Below, one piece after another: positions 1 to 9,391 of a DNA stretch of 64,000 bases; the stretch's first letter is position 1; each line of letters starts with the position of its first letter. The notes under the pieces are model-generated. The model was not told where the DNA came from and did not search any database. It saw only the letters and a list, made by a program, of their open reading frames with translations. The stretch is from the NCBI RefSeq assembly GCF_008698235.1, contig NZ_PEBH01000002.1, positions 62,001-126,000 of the forward strand, in the 5' to 3' direction. Source of the stretch: Bifidobacterium rousetti. Lineage in GTDB: Bacteria > Actinomycetota > Actinomycetes > Actinomycetales > Bifidobacteriaceae. A program made the translations under genes and the position numbers.

Positions 1-406
1 GGCCCTCCTCGATCTGCCAGCCGATGGTGTACACCGGGTTCAGCACCGAGTTGGGCTCCTGGAAGACCATCGCGGCCTCGGAGCCGCGCACTTCGCGCAG
101 CTGTTCGCCGCTCAGGGAGAGCACGTCGAGGGAATCGGAGCCGTCGCGCTTGGACAGGTAGACGGCGCCGGAGGTGGTGGCGGTCTCGGGCAGGAGCTTG
201 ATGATCGAACGGGCCGTCACGGACTTGCCGGAGCCGGATTCGCCGACCACGCCGACGACTGTCTTGCGCGGGATGGTGAAGTTGATCCTGTCGATCGCCT
301 TGATGGATCCTGCGTCGGTCATGAAGGAGACGGACAGGTCCTTGATCTCGGCGAGGTTGGAGGCTTCCTTCGCCTGCACTGGTGTCTCGGCCTTGGTCTC
401 GGCCAT
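1..406 (-). CDS. Oligopeptide ABC transporter ATP-binding protein (DppD/OppD type), 3' part outside window
   Basis: Only the N-terminal ~135 residues are present; the rest lies beyond the left edge. A Walker A loop, GESGSGKS, is visible about residues 34-41, followed by ARSIIKLLP and the Q-loop region VFQEP. This identifies an ABC ATPase of the dipeptide/oligopeptide class, which drives uptake from the cytoplasmic face of the membrane. The ATG at 406 follows a strong AAAGGAG site and sits 2 bases after the stop of the upstream permease, so it is translated as part of the same operon. DppD and OppD cannot be told apart from this fragment. Confidence 0.9.
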   Translation of the reverse strand, partial: MAETKAETPVQAKEASNLAEIKDLSVSFMTDAGSIKAIDRINFTIPRKTVVGVVGESGSGKSVTARSIIKLLPETATTSGAVYLSKRDGSDSLDVLSLSGEQLREVRGSEAAMVFQEPNSVLNPVYTIGWQIEEG

Positions 407-408
407 GA

Positions 409-1608
409 TCACTCCTTTCCTTCGTCCGATGCGGGGGCCTTGCCCTCGCCGGTCCATTCGCTGCCCGGGATCGCCGGGTCGTGGTCGGTGACGGTGACGG
501 GCGTGTCCTCCGGGGCGAGCGGGTTACGGGCCGCGTCGAGCTCGGCGACGACCTCGTTGCGCACGCCCGGCTTCTCGCTCGGGTCGACGGAGGTGTCCTC
601 GATCGAGCCGACGACCTCGCCGGCGGACTTGCGGGCGCGCAGTCGCGGATCGGCCAGATCGTTGAGCGACTCGCCGACGAGCGTGATGCCGAGCACGATG
701 AGCACGATCGCGAGGCCCGGGAAGATGGCCGTCCACCAGATGCCGGCGGTCACGTCGGCGACGGAGCGGTTGAGGTCGTATCCCCATTCGGAGGCGGCGG
801 TCGGTTCGATGCCGAATCCGAGGAAGCCCAGTCCGGCGAGGGTCAGGATCGCCTCGGAGGAGTTGAGCGTGAGGATCACCGGCAGGGTGCGCGTCGAGTT
901 CTTGAGCAGGTGCTTGGTCATGATGCGCCACGTGGAGGCGCCGACGACCTTCGCGGACTCGACGTACGCGGAGGACTTGATGCGCACCACCTCGGCGCGG
1001 ATCGTGCGGAAGTACTGCGGGATGTAGACCACGGTGATCGAGATGCCGGAGGCGAGGATGCCGCTCCACAGACCGGACTGGCCGCCGGAGATCATGATGG
1101 CCATGAGGATGGCGAGCAACAGGGACGGGAACGAGTAGATCGCGTCGGCGATCACGACGAGCACACGGTCGATCCAGCCGCCGAAGTAGCCGGAGACGAG
1201 GCCGAGCAGCACGCCGGCGAAGATGGAGAGCACGACGGCGATGACGATCGCGATGATGGCGGTGCGCGCGCCCCAGATGGTGCGGCTGAACACGTCGTAG
1301 CCGCCCACGGTCGTGCCCCAGATGTGCTCGGCGCTGGGCGCGGCCTGCGTCGGGAAGGACTGTCCGGAGGCGTCCTTCATCTGCGAGTAGCTGTACGGCG
1401 CGATGAGCGGCGCGAAGATGGCCAGCAGGATGAAGAAGAGCGTGATCACCAGTCCGGTGACGAGCATGCCCTTCTGCCAGCCGACTGCGATGCGCAGCTC
1501 CTTGAGGATCGGGGCCTTGGTCCACCACGGGCCGGACTTGTTGACCTTGAGGTCGTTCAGACGGCTGTCGCCCGGCACGCCGACCTTGTTGACGGTGCTT
1601 TCGGTCAT
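409..1608 (-). CDS. Oligopeptide ABC transporter permease (DppC/OppC type)
   Basis: A 399-residue inner-membrane permease with the hydrophilic N-terminus, first membrane segment (about residues 50-72) and later cluster of membrane spans usual for DppC/OppC. The conserved permease loop that contacts the ATPase (EAILTLAGLGFLGFGIEP) is present around residues 250-268. The C-terminal ~80 residues are a charged, Pro/Glu/Asp-rich tail beyond the usual end of the family, probably cytoplasmic and of unknown role. The start ATG lies 1 base after the stop of the DppB-type gene, and the stop is 2 bases from the ATPase start, so the three genes are translationally close-packed. Confidence 0.92.
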   Translation of the reverse strand: MTESTVNKVGVPGDSRLNDLKVNKSGPWWTKAPILKELRIAVGWQKGMLVTGLVITLFFILLAIFAPLIAPYSYSQMKDASGQSFPTQAAPSAEHIWGTTVGGYDVFSRTIWGARTAIIAIVIAVVLSIFAGVLLGLVSGYFGGWIDRVLVVIADAIYSFPSLLLAILMAIMISGGQSGLWSGILASGISITVVYIPQYFRTIRAEVVRIKSSAYVESAKVVGASTWRIMTKHLLKNSTRTLPVILTLNSSEAILTLAGLGFLGFGIEPTAASEWGYDLNRSVADVTAGIWWTAIFPGLAIVLIVLGITLVGESLNDLADPRLRARKSAGEVVGSIEDTSVDPSEKPGVRNEVVAELDAARNPLAPEDTPVTVTDHDPAIPGSEWTGEGKAPASDEGKE

Positions 1609-1609
1609 G

Positions 1610-2698
1610 TCAGTACCTCACTCTCGGATCGATGAGCGCGGCGACCACGTCGACGATGAAGTTGACGACGGCCACGATGATGGCGATGAGGATCACGATG
1701 CCCTGCACGGCAACGAAGTCGCGGGCCTTCAAGTAGGTGGAGAGCATGAAGCCCAGTCCCTTCCATTCGAAGGTCGTCTCCGTCAGAACCGCGCCGGCGA
1801 GCATCATCGCGATCTGCATGCCCATGACGGTGATGATCGGGATCAGGGCCGGACGCCACGCGTGCTTCTTGAGCAGTCGCGATTCGGAGACGCCGCGGGA
1901 GCGGGCGGCCTCAACGTAGCCGGAGTTGTAGGTGGCGATCACGTTGGTGCGCACCAGGCGGATAAACACGCCGGCGGTCAGCAGGCCCAGCGCGAGGGCC
2001 GGCAGGACGGCGTGACGCAGCACGTCGGCGAGGACGGTCATGTCGCCCAGCTGGAGCGAGTCGATGATGTAGAAGCCGGTCGGCGAGACGAGACGCTGGA
2101 ACTGCATCTCGCTGGACAGGTCGGAGCGGCCCGAGGAGGGCAGCACGTTGAGCCACACGGCGAAGATGAGCTTGAGCACGAGGCCGAGGAAGAACACCGG
2201 GGTCGCGTAGCACAGGATCGCGAACACGCGGATGCCGGCATCGGCCGCGTGGTCGCGGTGGCGGGCGGCAATGCGGCCGAGCCCGATGCCGACGATGAGC
2301 GCGACGATGAGCGACAGGAACGCCAGCTCGAACGTGGCGGCGCCGTACCGGGTGAGGATGGTGATGACCGGCTGGTTGTCGGTGAGCGTCGTGCCGAGGT
2401 CGCCGTGCAGCAGACCGCCGAGGTAGTCGAGGTACTGCACGATGAGCGGACGGTCGTAGCCGGCGGCGTGGATGCGCTTGTTCAGCTCCTCGGGGGTGAG
2501 TCGGCCGCCGAGCGCGGCGGAGATCGGGTCTCCGGTGGCGCGCATCACGAAGAAGACGATGGTGACGAGGATGAAGACCGTGGGGATGATCAGCAGGAAT
2601 CTGGTCAGGATGAATCGGAAGAACCCGCCGGACAGACGGTTCCTCTTGGGTTTGGCCGCCTTCGTTCCGGTGGAGTCCGTTGCGGTGCTCTCGGACAC
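1610..2698 (-). CDS. Oligopeptide ABC transporter permease (DppB/OppB type)
   Basis: A 362-residue permease. The N-terminus holds a positively charged stretch and a first membrane span (about residues 29-50), the family region GDPISAALGGRLTPEELNK follows, and the rest is hydrophobic spans ending in DPRVRY, the typical DppB C-terminus. It pairs with the DppC-type protein to form the membrane channel for peptides. The chosen start is GTG at 2698, preceded by AAAAGGAG at a spacing of about 6. A 120-bp gap with a strong hairpin separates it from the binding-protein gene upstream. Confidence 0.92.
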   Translation of the reverse strand: MSESTATDSTGTKAAKPKRNRLSGGFFRFILTRFLLIIPTVFILVTIVFFVMRATGDPISAALGGRLTPEELNKRIHAAGYDRPLIVQYLDYLGGLLHGDLGTTLTDNQPVITILTRYGAATFELAFLSLIVALIVGIGLGRIAARHRDHAADAGIRVFAILCYATPVFFLGLVLKLIFAVWLNVLPSSGRSDLSSEMQFQRLVSPTGFYIIDSLQLGDMTVLADVLRHAVLPALALGLLTAGVFIRLVRTNVIATYNSGYVEAARSRGVSESRLLKKHAWRPALIPIITVMGMQIAMMLAGAVLTETTFEWKGLGFMLSTYLKARDFVAVQGIVILIAIIVAVVNFIVDVVAALIDPRVRY

Positions 2699-2737
2699 GC
2701 GAAGCTCCTTTTGATGGATGGGTGATGATGCGATAAG

Positions 2738-2764
2738 GCTCCCGCCGGCTGCGCCGGCGGGAGC
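2738..2764 (-). terminator. Intra-operon hairpin between binding-protein and permease genes
   Basis: Perfect 12-bp inverted repeat (GCTCCCGCCGGC, loop of 3) between the peptide binding-protein gene and the first permease gene. There is no long T run, so it is more likely a partial terminator or 3'-end stabiliser than a full stop. Similar hairpins sit at the same place in the other two ABC operons of the window. Confidence 0.6.
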
Positions 2765-2818
2765 GGATGGGATTCGGTTGGCGGATTATCGGTCCGTCCT
2801 ACCGGTCCGTGCCATCCG

Positions 2819-4453
2819 TCACTTGGTGACGGAGGCGTAGCGGAAGCGGAACGACGCGTCGAGGGTGACGCCCTTGACGTTCGCACCGGTCACGGCCACC
2901 TGCGCGCCCTGCAGCAGCGGGATGGTGGACAGGTCCTCGGTCTCGAGCTTCTGGATCTGCTTGAGGATCTCCTCACGGGCGGAGGCGTCCTTCTCGCCGG
3001 CCTGCTTGACGATGAGGTCGTTGACCTCCTTGTTGGAGTAGCCGTTGTTGACGAAGTTGCCGTCACGGAAGAACGGGGACAGGTAGTTGTCCGGGTCGGA
3101 GTAGTCCGGGAACCAGCCGAGCTGGTAGACCGGGTAGGCGCCGTCGGAGCTGTCGGTGACGTTGCGCTCCTTGTTGTACTGGGTCCATTCGGTGGACTGC
3201 AGGTCGACCTTGAACAGGCCGTCGGCCTCGAGCTGGTTCTTGATGGCCGCGTACTCGTCGGCGGAGGAGGAACCGTAGTGGTCGTTGTTGTACTGGAGCT
3301 TCAGGTCGACCGGGGTCTTGACGCCGGCCGCCTCGAGGACCTGCTTGGCCTTCTCGGCGCTGGGCTTGCCGCTGCCGTCGCCGTAGGCGGCCTTCAGGGT
3401 GTCGTCGTGACCGGCGAGGCCGTCCGGGATGAAGGAGTACATCGGGGTGTAGGTGCCCTTGTAGACCTTGGTGGACAGCTCGTCGCGGTCGATGAGGTTC
3501 GCGACGGCCTGGCGCACGGCCTTGGCCTTGTTGGCGTCCGGCTCGCTGGACTTCTCGCCGTAGGGCTGGATCTTGAAGTTGAAGGCGAGGAAGCGCTCCT
3601 CACCGCCCGGTCCCTTGACGACCTTGACCTTGGAGTCCTTGGACAGGTCCTCGATGTCGGTCGGGTTCAGGGAGCGGTAGGCGACGTCGATCTGGCTCTG
3701 CTGGACGGCGAGCTTCAGGTTGGAGGCGTCGGCGAAGTACTTGACCTGCACGGCGTCGTTCTTGGCCGGGGTCAGGCCCTGGTAGGAGTCGTTCTTGGCG
3801 TAGGCGAGCGCCTCGTTGAGCTTGAACGAAGTGAGCGTGTACGGGCCGGCGAACGCCTTCTTGGAGACGATGGTGTCGGCCGGGGTGAGCTTGTCGGCGT
3901 CGAAGGAGTCCTCGTCGACGATCGGGCCGGCCGGGCTGGAGAGCACCTGCTTGAGGGTCACGTCGTAGGGCACGGTGTCCTTGAACACGACGGTGGTGTC
4001 GTCCTTGGCGGTGACGGAGTCGATGTTGGCCAGCAGCGAGCTCGGGCCGTTCGGGTCGTCGATCTTCTTGATGCGGTCGAAGGAGAACTTGACGTCGGAG
4101 GCGGTCAGGTCGTTGCCGTTGGCGAACTTGAGGCCGTCCTTGAGCTTGACGGTGAACTCGGTGCCGTCGTCGTTCCACGTGCCGTCGTCGGCCGCGATGT
4201 CCGGGCTGAGCTCGGAGGTGTTGTAGTCCTGCGCGTACAGGAACGGGAACACCTGGATCTGCACGGCGTAGGAGCCGTTGTCGTAGGAGCCGGCCGGGTC
4301 GAGGCTGGTGATCTTGTCGGTGGTGCCGATGGTGATGGTCGATCCCGCGCTCGCGGTGGCGCCCGCGCCGTCGTCCTTCACGCCGCCGCATGCGGCGAGC
4401 GAGGCGATGGCCGCGACGGATGCGATCAGCGCCATGACTTTCCTGGATTTCAT
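2819..4453 (-). CDS. Oligopeptide-binding lipoprotein (solute-binding protein family 5)
   Basis: A 544-residue extracytoplasmic binding protein. The N-terminus is a lipoprotein signal (MKSRKVMALIASVAAIASLAACGG, lipobox LAAC with Cys about residue 22). The mature part carries the family 5 hallmarks: ITSLDPAGSYDNGSYAVQ near the start, then a region reading LKDGLKFANGNDLTASDVKFSFDR about residues 100-130. It should capture short peptides and deliver them to the DppB/DppC-type channel encoded downstream. First gene of the operon; ATG preceded by AGAGAGG. The ligand cannot be read from sequence; some family members bind other solutes. Confidence 0.92.
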   Translation of the reverse strand: MKSRKVMALIASVAAIASLAACGGVKDDGAGATASAGSTITIGTTDKITSLDPAGSYDNGSYAVQIQVFPFLYAQDYNTSELSPDIAADDGTWNDDGTEFTVKLKDGLKFANGNDLTASDVKFSFDRIKKIDDPNGPSSLLANIDSVTAKDDTTVVFKDTVPYDVTLKQVLSSPAGPIVDEDSFDADKLTPADTIVSKKAFAGPYTLTSFKLNEALAYAKNDSYQGLTPAKNDAVQVKYFADASNLKLAVQQSQIDVAYRSLNPTDIEDLSKDSKVKVVKGPGGEERFLAFNFKIQPYGEKSSEPDANKAKAVRQAVANLIDRDELSTKVYKGTYTPMYSFIPDGLAGHDDTLKAAYGDGSGKPSAEKAKQVLEAAGVKTPVDLKLQYNNDHYGSSSADEYAAIKNQLEADGLFKVDLQSTEWTQYNKERNVTDSSDGAYPVYQLGWFPDYSDPDNYLSPFFRDGNFVNNGYSNKEVNDLIVKQAGEKDASAREEILKQIQKLETEDLSTIPLLQGAQVAVTGANVKGVTLDASFRFRYASVTK

Positions 4454-4987
4454 GGGAATCCTCTCTCTATAGTTCCCCCCACGGCCGTTTCCCGTCGTGG
4501 ATTAGGGCTGACTATAGGAACCACTTGTGTTAACCCGACGTTTCCTTATGTAACGTCCGAACGTCCCTGTTGCCGGTTTTCCTTGGGATTCCGCCATTTC
4601 GCAATCACGTCCACATGCTGGAGCCCCGTAACATACGGTCCATATCGTGAGACTGGCATGTGGGATGGACGCAGGCGTGGACAGGGGCCGGATCACGCCC
4701 ACGCGGCCGCCCGCGGAGCCCGCGGATGCCCCGGCACAAGGCGGCCACCGGCGGGGGTATGACGGGGCAACACAAGAAGTTAAGTTCGCTTACAAAATCG
4801 AAAACCCAAGACTTTCCGCCGCTCCGCGAATTGCGCGCCGCATGTATGCGGCTATAATGAAAAGTACGTTGCGTATAGAAGTGTCTGCAGCGTGGCGGCA
4901 CGTACTATCATCCTTTGACGTCCCCTCCGCGAGGGGATTTCCTCCATGACGATACGACGACGATACGATGTTAAGGAAGGCGGCATC
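4454..4987. other. Divergent intergenic region between peptide ABC operon and ROK gene
   Basis: 534 bp without a convincing gene. The right half contains the ROK promoter listed separately. The left half must carry the promoter of the binding-protein gene; a TATAGT hexamer on the minus strand (4511-4516) could be its -10, but I see no good -35 partner. GTTAAC at 4529-4534 is a possible half-site for a ROK-type regulator. No RNA gene was recognised. Confidence 0.5.
4831..4858 (+). promoter_or_regulatory. Sigma70-type promoter of the ROK gene
   Basis: TTGCGC (4831-4836), a 16-bp spacer, then a perfect TATAAT (4853-4858), about 130 bp upstream of the chosen ROK start. Confidence 0.6.
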
Positions 4988-6139
4988 ATGCCCGACCAGA
5001 CGTACATGGGTTCGCTCCCCCTGCGGACTTCGGGCCGAACGAGCAAGGCCAGCCCCTCCGACGTACGGCGTCTCAACCGCTCGCTCATCTTCAGCCTGCT
5101 GTTCCCGCAGCAGCGGTGCTCCCGCGCCGAGCTCGGCCGGATGACCGGCCTGTCGCGCGTGGCCGTGTCGGACGTCGTCGGCGGCATGCTCGACGAGGGG
5201 CTGATCCGCGAGAGCGGGCATGTCTCCCCCTCCACAGGCAAGGGCAAGCGCGCCACGCTGCTGAGCGTGGACACCACCCGGCTGCGCGTCATCAGCGTCG
5301 ATCTGGCGCAGCCGCATTTCATCCAGGGGGCCGTGACCGACCTGATCGGCACCCCGCTGCAGCATATGGAGACCGCGCTGGGGCCGGGCGTCCACGTCGA
5401 CGCGAACGCCATCGTCCAGCTCGTCGACCAGCTCACCGCCGACCTCGACATGGGCTCGCTCGTCGGCATCGGCGTGGCCGTGCCCGGCGTGATCCGCGAC
5501 GGCGTGGTCAACGAGTCCACCGCGCTCGGCTGGCGGGGCGTGGACCTGCGCACCATTCTGGAGACGCGGTTCACCGTGCCGGTCACCGTCGCGAACAACG
5601 TGGTGTGCACGATGCTCACCGAACGCTTCTTCGGGCAGGCCGGTCCGAACCTCATGTTCGTCAAGATCGGGCACGGCATCGGCTCGGCGACGCTCATCAA
5701 CGACGTGCTGGTCGTCGGCGAGCAGCACGCGGGCGGCGAGATCGGCCACATCTCCCCCGATCCCGAACGCGGCCCACTGTGCCCCTGCGGCAAGCGCGGA
5801 TGCGTGGAGCGGGTGATCTCCGCCGACGTGCTGCGCGAGCGCATGCTCGCCGCCGACGACGACGAGCGGAGCACGGCCATCATCCGCGAGGCGGGCGAAT
5901 ACTTCGCCTCCGCGATGGCCATGCCGGTGGGCCTGCTCGACATCAGCGACATCTGCGTGTACGGCCCCGCGGACGTGGTCAACGCCACGTTCCTCGATGC
6001 GGCGCAACGCCGGCTCGACGCGATGACGCTGTCGAAGTTCCACGACCGCGCCGTCATCCGCCGCTGCCAGTGCGGCCCGGAGGCCACACTGCGCGGGGCG
6101 GCGGTCGACGTAGTGCTGCGTCACCTCGAAAAGGACTGA
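4988..6139 (+). CDS. ROK family transcriptional regulator
   Basis: About 383 residues: an N-terminal winged-helix DNA-binding domain (RLNRSLIFSLLFPQQRCSRAELGRMTGLSRVAVSDVV, about residues 26-62) followed by a ROK sugar-kinase-like domain. The ROK zinc motif appears as CPCGKRGCVE (about residues 260-269). ROK repressors usually answer to a sugar or amino-sugar ligand. The start was moved to ATG 4988 because AAGGAAGG lies just upstream; an in-frame ATG at 4946 is poorer. It sits between the peptide transporter and lnpA and converges on lnpA with a 3-base gap. A NagR-like role over the lacto-N-biose genes is an inference from position only. Confidence 0.88.
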   Translation: MPDQTYMGSLPLRTSGRTSKASPSDVRRLNRSLIFSLLFPQQRCSRAELGRMTGLSRVAVSDVVGGMLDEGLIRESGHVSPSTGKGKRATLLSVDTTRLRVISVDLAQPHFIQGAVTDLIGTPLQHMETALGPGVHVDANAIVQLVDQLTADLDMGSLVGIGVAVPGVIRDGVVNESTALGWRGVDLRTILETRFTVPVTVANNVVCTMLTERFFGQAGPNLMFVKIGHGIGSATLINDVLVVGEQHAGGEIGHISPDPERGPLCPCGKRGCVERVISADVLRERMLAADDDERSTAIIREAGEYFASAMAMPVGLLDISDICVYGPADVVNATFLDAAQRRLDAMTLSKFHDRAVIRRCQCGPEATLRGAAVDVVLRHLEKD

Positions 6140-6142
6140 GCC

Positions 6143-8392
6143 CTACAGCTCCCGCCACGCGATGGCGCTGGGCTCCAGATCGAACCGTTCGCTCGATCCG
6201 TCGGGCAGCGTCACGACCGTGGACTGCGCGCGGTCGGTGTTGTTGATCACGCAGTAGCAGCGTCTGGCCGCGAAGTGCGCGACCTCGCATTCGGGGTTCG
6301 ACGAGCTGAACGCGGCGTAGCGGTCCTCGTTGCGGCTCGCGTGGAACAGGATGCGTTCCAAGAGCCTCGCGTTGGCCGCCGAATACGGCAATCCGGACAC
6401 GTACACGCCTCGGCCTTCCCCGTACTCGTTGACCGCGAGCTGGACCTGCCCGTTGTCGGCGCGCAGCAGCGTCACGTCCTCGCTGATCGGGTAGGTGTTG
6501 GCGACCGGTTCGCCGAAGTCGATGCCGCCGAGCGGTTCGACGCCCTGACCGCCGCCGCATCCACTCAGCGGCGCGCGGTAGCCGGCCTCGCGCCACGCCT
6601 CGAGCGCATCCGGGGCGACCGTGACGTCGGCGGTGATGAAGTGGTCGACCGTCACCGGCGGGAAGTACTTGTCGACCGACAGGGTCTGGAAGCGCTCCTC
6701 GTCGACGCCGAGCACGTCGGCCAGCTGGAAGAAGCGATCGCCCCGCCCGTTGACCGCGGTGGGCTCGCCGACGCCGACGAACGCGCCGCCGGATCGCACC
6801 CATGCGCGGATCGTCTCGAGCAGACGGCTGTTGCGCCACACGTCGCCGCCGGAGAACGCGGTGTCGACGGGCCCGCCGTTGATGATCACGTCGATGTCGT
6901 CATCGATGCCGCGCTCGAGCACGTCGGCGAAGCTGATGAACCGCACGTTGACGCGCATGCCGGAGAGCGCCTCGAGCAGACCGTAGTAGGAGTACGTCTG
7001 CTTGTTGGGCAGCGCGTGCGCCACGGTGAACGCCATCCACGAGCGCATCGCGCCCCACGAGTTGAGGATCGCGACCTCGAGCTCGCCTTCGGCGGCCACT
7101 CCCCCGCTGCGGTCGTGGATGTCGCGGAACTCGTCGGCGATGCGCGTGACGGTGTCGACGAACTTCGGGAACCTCGCGGCCAGCGACAGGTAGCCGCCGT
7201 AGCCCATGCGGTCGATCGGCGAGCGCAGGATGGCGCGGCGGGCCTTGCGCCAGTTGTCGAGCCCCTCGATGCTCGGGTCGTTGCCCTCGTGGAACGTGTC
7301 GGGGAAGAAGTACGGCAGGAAGCGTCCCTCGGTGTATTTGACGCCGGGGATGTCGGCGATCATGCGCGTGGTGGTGCCATCGCCGATCGAGCCGACGACC
7401 GCGTCGAGGCCAAGGTCGGCGAACCCCTCCTTGTATGGTTCGGTGCCGATCCACTGGTCGCCGAGGAACATGATTGCCTCCTTGCCGGCGGCGTGGGACA
7501 TGTCGACGAGCCTTTTCACGTTCTCGCGCACGAAGCCGGACAGGAAGTCGATCCAGTCGCGCTGCGGCTTGCCGGGCACGCGCCAGGCGGAGTCGTAGCA
7601 GCCGCCGTCCACGAAGTCCTCGGGGCGCATGCGGTAGCCGTAGCGCCGTTCGAAGTCGTCGAGCGCGGCCGGCGAGACGGTGCAGGAGCTGCCGAACCAG
7701 TCGACGATCCGTTCGCGGTGCCTCTCGTCGAAGATCAGCGTGAACTGGTAGAAGAACGTGGTGAAACGCACCACGTCGACGGCCGGGTTGTCCTCGAGCC
7801 ACTTGGCGAACGTGTCGAACACGAACTTCCGCGTGGCAGGATGGTAGATGTCGAACGGGATCTCGTGCTCCTTGTCGCCCCAGTCGTTGGTCAGGTGGTT
7901 GTACATCTCCACCGGGTCCCAGATGATGTAGGCGAGGAACGAGACCGTGTATTCGTGCATCGGCACGGCGTTGATGACGGTCACGGAGCCGGCGGACGCG
8001 TCGACGCTCCAGTCGACCGGGTCGACGGCGCATCCGGTGGTCCGGTCGACGACCTCCCAGTACTTCGCCGGCGAGGCGTCGTAGTTCGGGGCGAGCTGCT
8101 CGGCGTAGAACGTGCGCATCAGGTCGATGCAGATCGTGTCCGACTCGGCGAGGACGCGCTGGGTCATCAGGTAGACCTGCGGAGTCTCGTCCATGTGCAG
8201 GGTGATCCATTCGTTGTGCGCGCGCGTCGGGAAGTAGGCGCTGTACACCTTCTTGCCGAGGGCGAGCACCGCGTCGTCGAGGTGCGTGCCGTCGGAGTTG
8301 CGGATCGCGTCCGCGCCCCACAGCTCGGCGAGCTCGCGGGTCCTGTCGGCGAAGTTCTCCTCGGTGGGCAGGGTGAATCTTCCGGTGGACAT
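6143..8392 (-). CDS. lnpA: 1,3-beta-galactosyl-N-acetylhexosamine phosphorylase (lacto-N-biose/galacto-N-biose phosphorylase, GH112)
   Basis: A 749-residue cytoplasmic enzyme that cleaves lacto-N-biose or galacto-N-biose with phosphate to galactose-1-phosphate and GlcNAc or GalNAc, the entry step of the bifidobacterial GNB/LNB pathway for milk oligosaccharides and mucin glycans. It matches the Bifidobacterium longum enzyme nearly throughout as I recall it, from MSTGRFTLPTEENF to the end. The catalytic acid Asp (family Asp313) is Asp312 here, in FLGDQWIGTEPY. The start is ATG 8392, 9 bases after GAAAGGAG; an upstream in-frame ATG overlaps that site. It is last in the gltABC-lnpA operon. The usual downstream lnpB (kinase), lnpC and lnpD are absent here. 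Confidence 0.97.
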   Translation of the reverse strand: MSTGRFTLPTEENFADRTRELAELWGADAIRNSDGTHLDDAVLALGKKVYSAYFPTRAHNEWITLHMDETPQVYLMTQRVLAESDTICIDLMRTFYAEQLAPNYDASPAKYWEVVDRTTGCAVDPVDWSVDASAGSVTVINAVPMHEYTVSFLAYIIWDPVEMYNHLTNDWGDKEHEIPFDIYHPATRKFVFDTFAKWLEDNPAVDVVRFTTFFYQFTLIFDERHRERIVDWFGSSCTVSPAALDDFERRYGYRMRPEDFVDGGCYDSAWRVPGKPQRDWIDFLSGFVRENVKRLVDMSHAAGKEAIMFLGDQWIGTEPYKEGFADLGLDAVVGSIGDGTTTRMIADIPGVKYTEGRFLPYFFPDTFHEGNDPSIEGLDNWRKARRAILRSPIDRMGYGGYLSLAARFPKFVDTVTRIADEFRDIHDRSGGVAAEGELEVAILNSWGAMRSWMAFTVAHALPNKQTYSYYGLLEALSGMRVNVRFISFADVLERGIDDDIDVIINGGPVDTAFSGGDVWRNSRLLETIRAWVRSGGAFVGVGEPTAVNGRGDRFFQLADVLGVDEERFQTLSVDKYFPPVTVDHFITADVTVAPDALEAWREAGYRAPLSGCGGGQGVEPLGGIDFGEPVANTYPISEDVTLLRADNGQVQLAVNEYGEGRGVYVSGLPYSAANARLLERILFHASRNEDRYAAFSSSNPECEVAHFAARRCYCVINNTDRAQSTVVTLPDGSSERFDLEPSAIAWREL

Positions 8393-8431
8393 GGGTGTGT
8401 GCTCCTTTCTCATCCCTTGTCTTATTCCTTC

Positions 8432-9391
8432 TTATCCCTTGACGGATCCGGCGGCGAGTCCGGCCTGCCAGTAGCGCTGCAGGCCGAGGAAGAGGACGAT
8501 GACGGGCAGGACGCCGAGCAGCGCGCCCATCATCAGTGCGCCGCGGTCGGTGAACGTGGCCAGCGAGACCATGCCGTACAGGCCGAGCGTGACGGGCTTC
8601 AACGTGTCGGACGAGACCATCATGAGCGGCAGCAGGAAGTTGTTCCACGTCGCGACGAACAGGAACAGGAAGATCGTCACCATCGCGGGCGCGAGGATGC
8701 GCAGCACGATCGTGAAGAAGATCCTCGCCTCGCCCGCGCCGTCGATGCGCGCCGCCTCGAGCAGCTCGTTGGGCACCGAGGTCTGCGCGTACACGCGTCC
8801 GAGGAAGAAGCCGAACGGCGAGACGCAGCACGGGATGATGATCGAGAGCATCGTGTTGGTCAGGTGCACGGCGTGGAAGATCGAGTACTGCGGGATGGTC
8901 AGCAGGGCGGCGGGCATGAGCATGCAGCCCATGATCACGCCGATCGCGAGGTTCTTGCCGCGGAAGTTGAACTTGGCGGTCGCGTAGCCGGCCATGACGG
9001 CCACGAGCGTGCCGACGAGCGCGGAGACGCCCGAGTAGATCAGCGAGTTCAACACCCAGCGCCAGAAGTTGCCGCGCGTCCAGTTGAGCAGCTTGCCGTA
9101 GTTGTAGGCGATGGCGTCGGGCAGCCGGTCCAGGCCGACCGCGAACCACAGGCCGTTGCTGCCGGTCATCTGGCTCGGGGTCTTCGTGGAGGCGACGATC
9201 GCCCAGTAGATCGGGAACAGGAAGTAGATGAGCGCGAAGACCAGCACGACGATGGTGATGGTCCGGGTCACGGCCGACGGCTGCATCGATCGGGGCAGGT
9301 CGTTGGCGTGCCTGTCGCGGATCCTGTCGGCCCTCCTGCGGGCGCGGACGGCGGCCTTGGCGTCCTTGTCCTTGTCTGGCGTGGCGGTCAT
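8432..9391 (-). CDS. gltC: Sugar ABC transporter permease (MalG type), lacto-N-biose/galacto-N-biose uptake
   Basis: A 319-residue permease of the carbohydrate-uptake-1 family. After a basic N-terminal tail there are about six membrane spans; the EAA loop that docks the shared ATPase reads ELLEAARIDGAGEARIFF (about residues 205-222). It forms the channel with the MalF-type protein, its start codon overlapping that gene's stop by 4 bases (ATGA). No ATPase is encoded in the operon, as is usual for bifidobacterial sugar importers that share an MsiK-type ATPase made elsewhere. The Glt name follows the B. longum LNB/GNB importer and rests on context with lnpA. Confidence 0.88.
   Translation of the reverse strand: MTATPDKDKDAKAAVRARRRADRIRDRHANDLPRSMQPSAVTRTITIVVLVFALIYFLFPIYWAIVASTKTPSQMTGSNGLWFAVGLDRLPDAIAYNYGKLLNWTRGNFWRWVLNSLIYSGVSALVGTLVAVMAGYATAKFNFRGKNLAIGVIMGCMLMPAALLTIPQYSIFHAVHLTNTMLSIIIPCCVSPFGFFLGRVYAQTSVPNELLEAARIDGAGEARIFFTIVLRILAPAMVTIFLFLFVATWNNFLLPLMMVSSDTLKPVTLGLYGMVSLATFTDRGALMMGALLGVLPVIVLFLGLQRYWQAGLAAGSVKG

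Noticed and set aside
4454..4987. Small ORFs in the gap between the peptide transporter and the ROK gene
   Set aside because: None has a ribosome site or recognisable sequence, and they overlap the ROK promoter.
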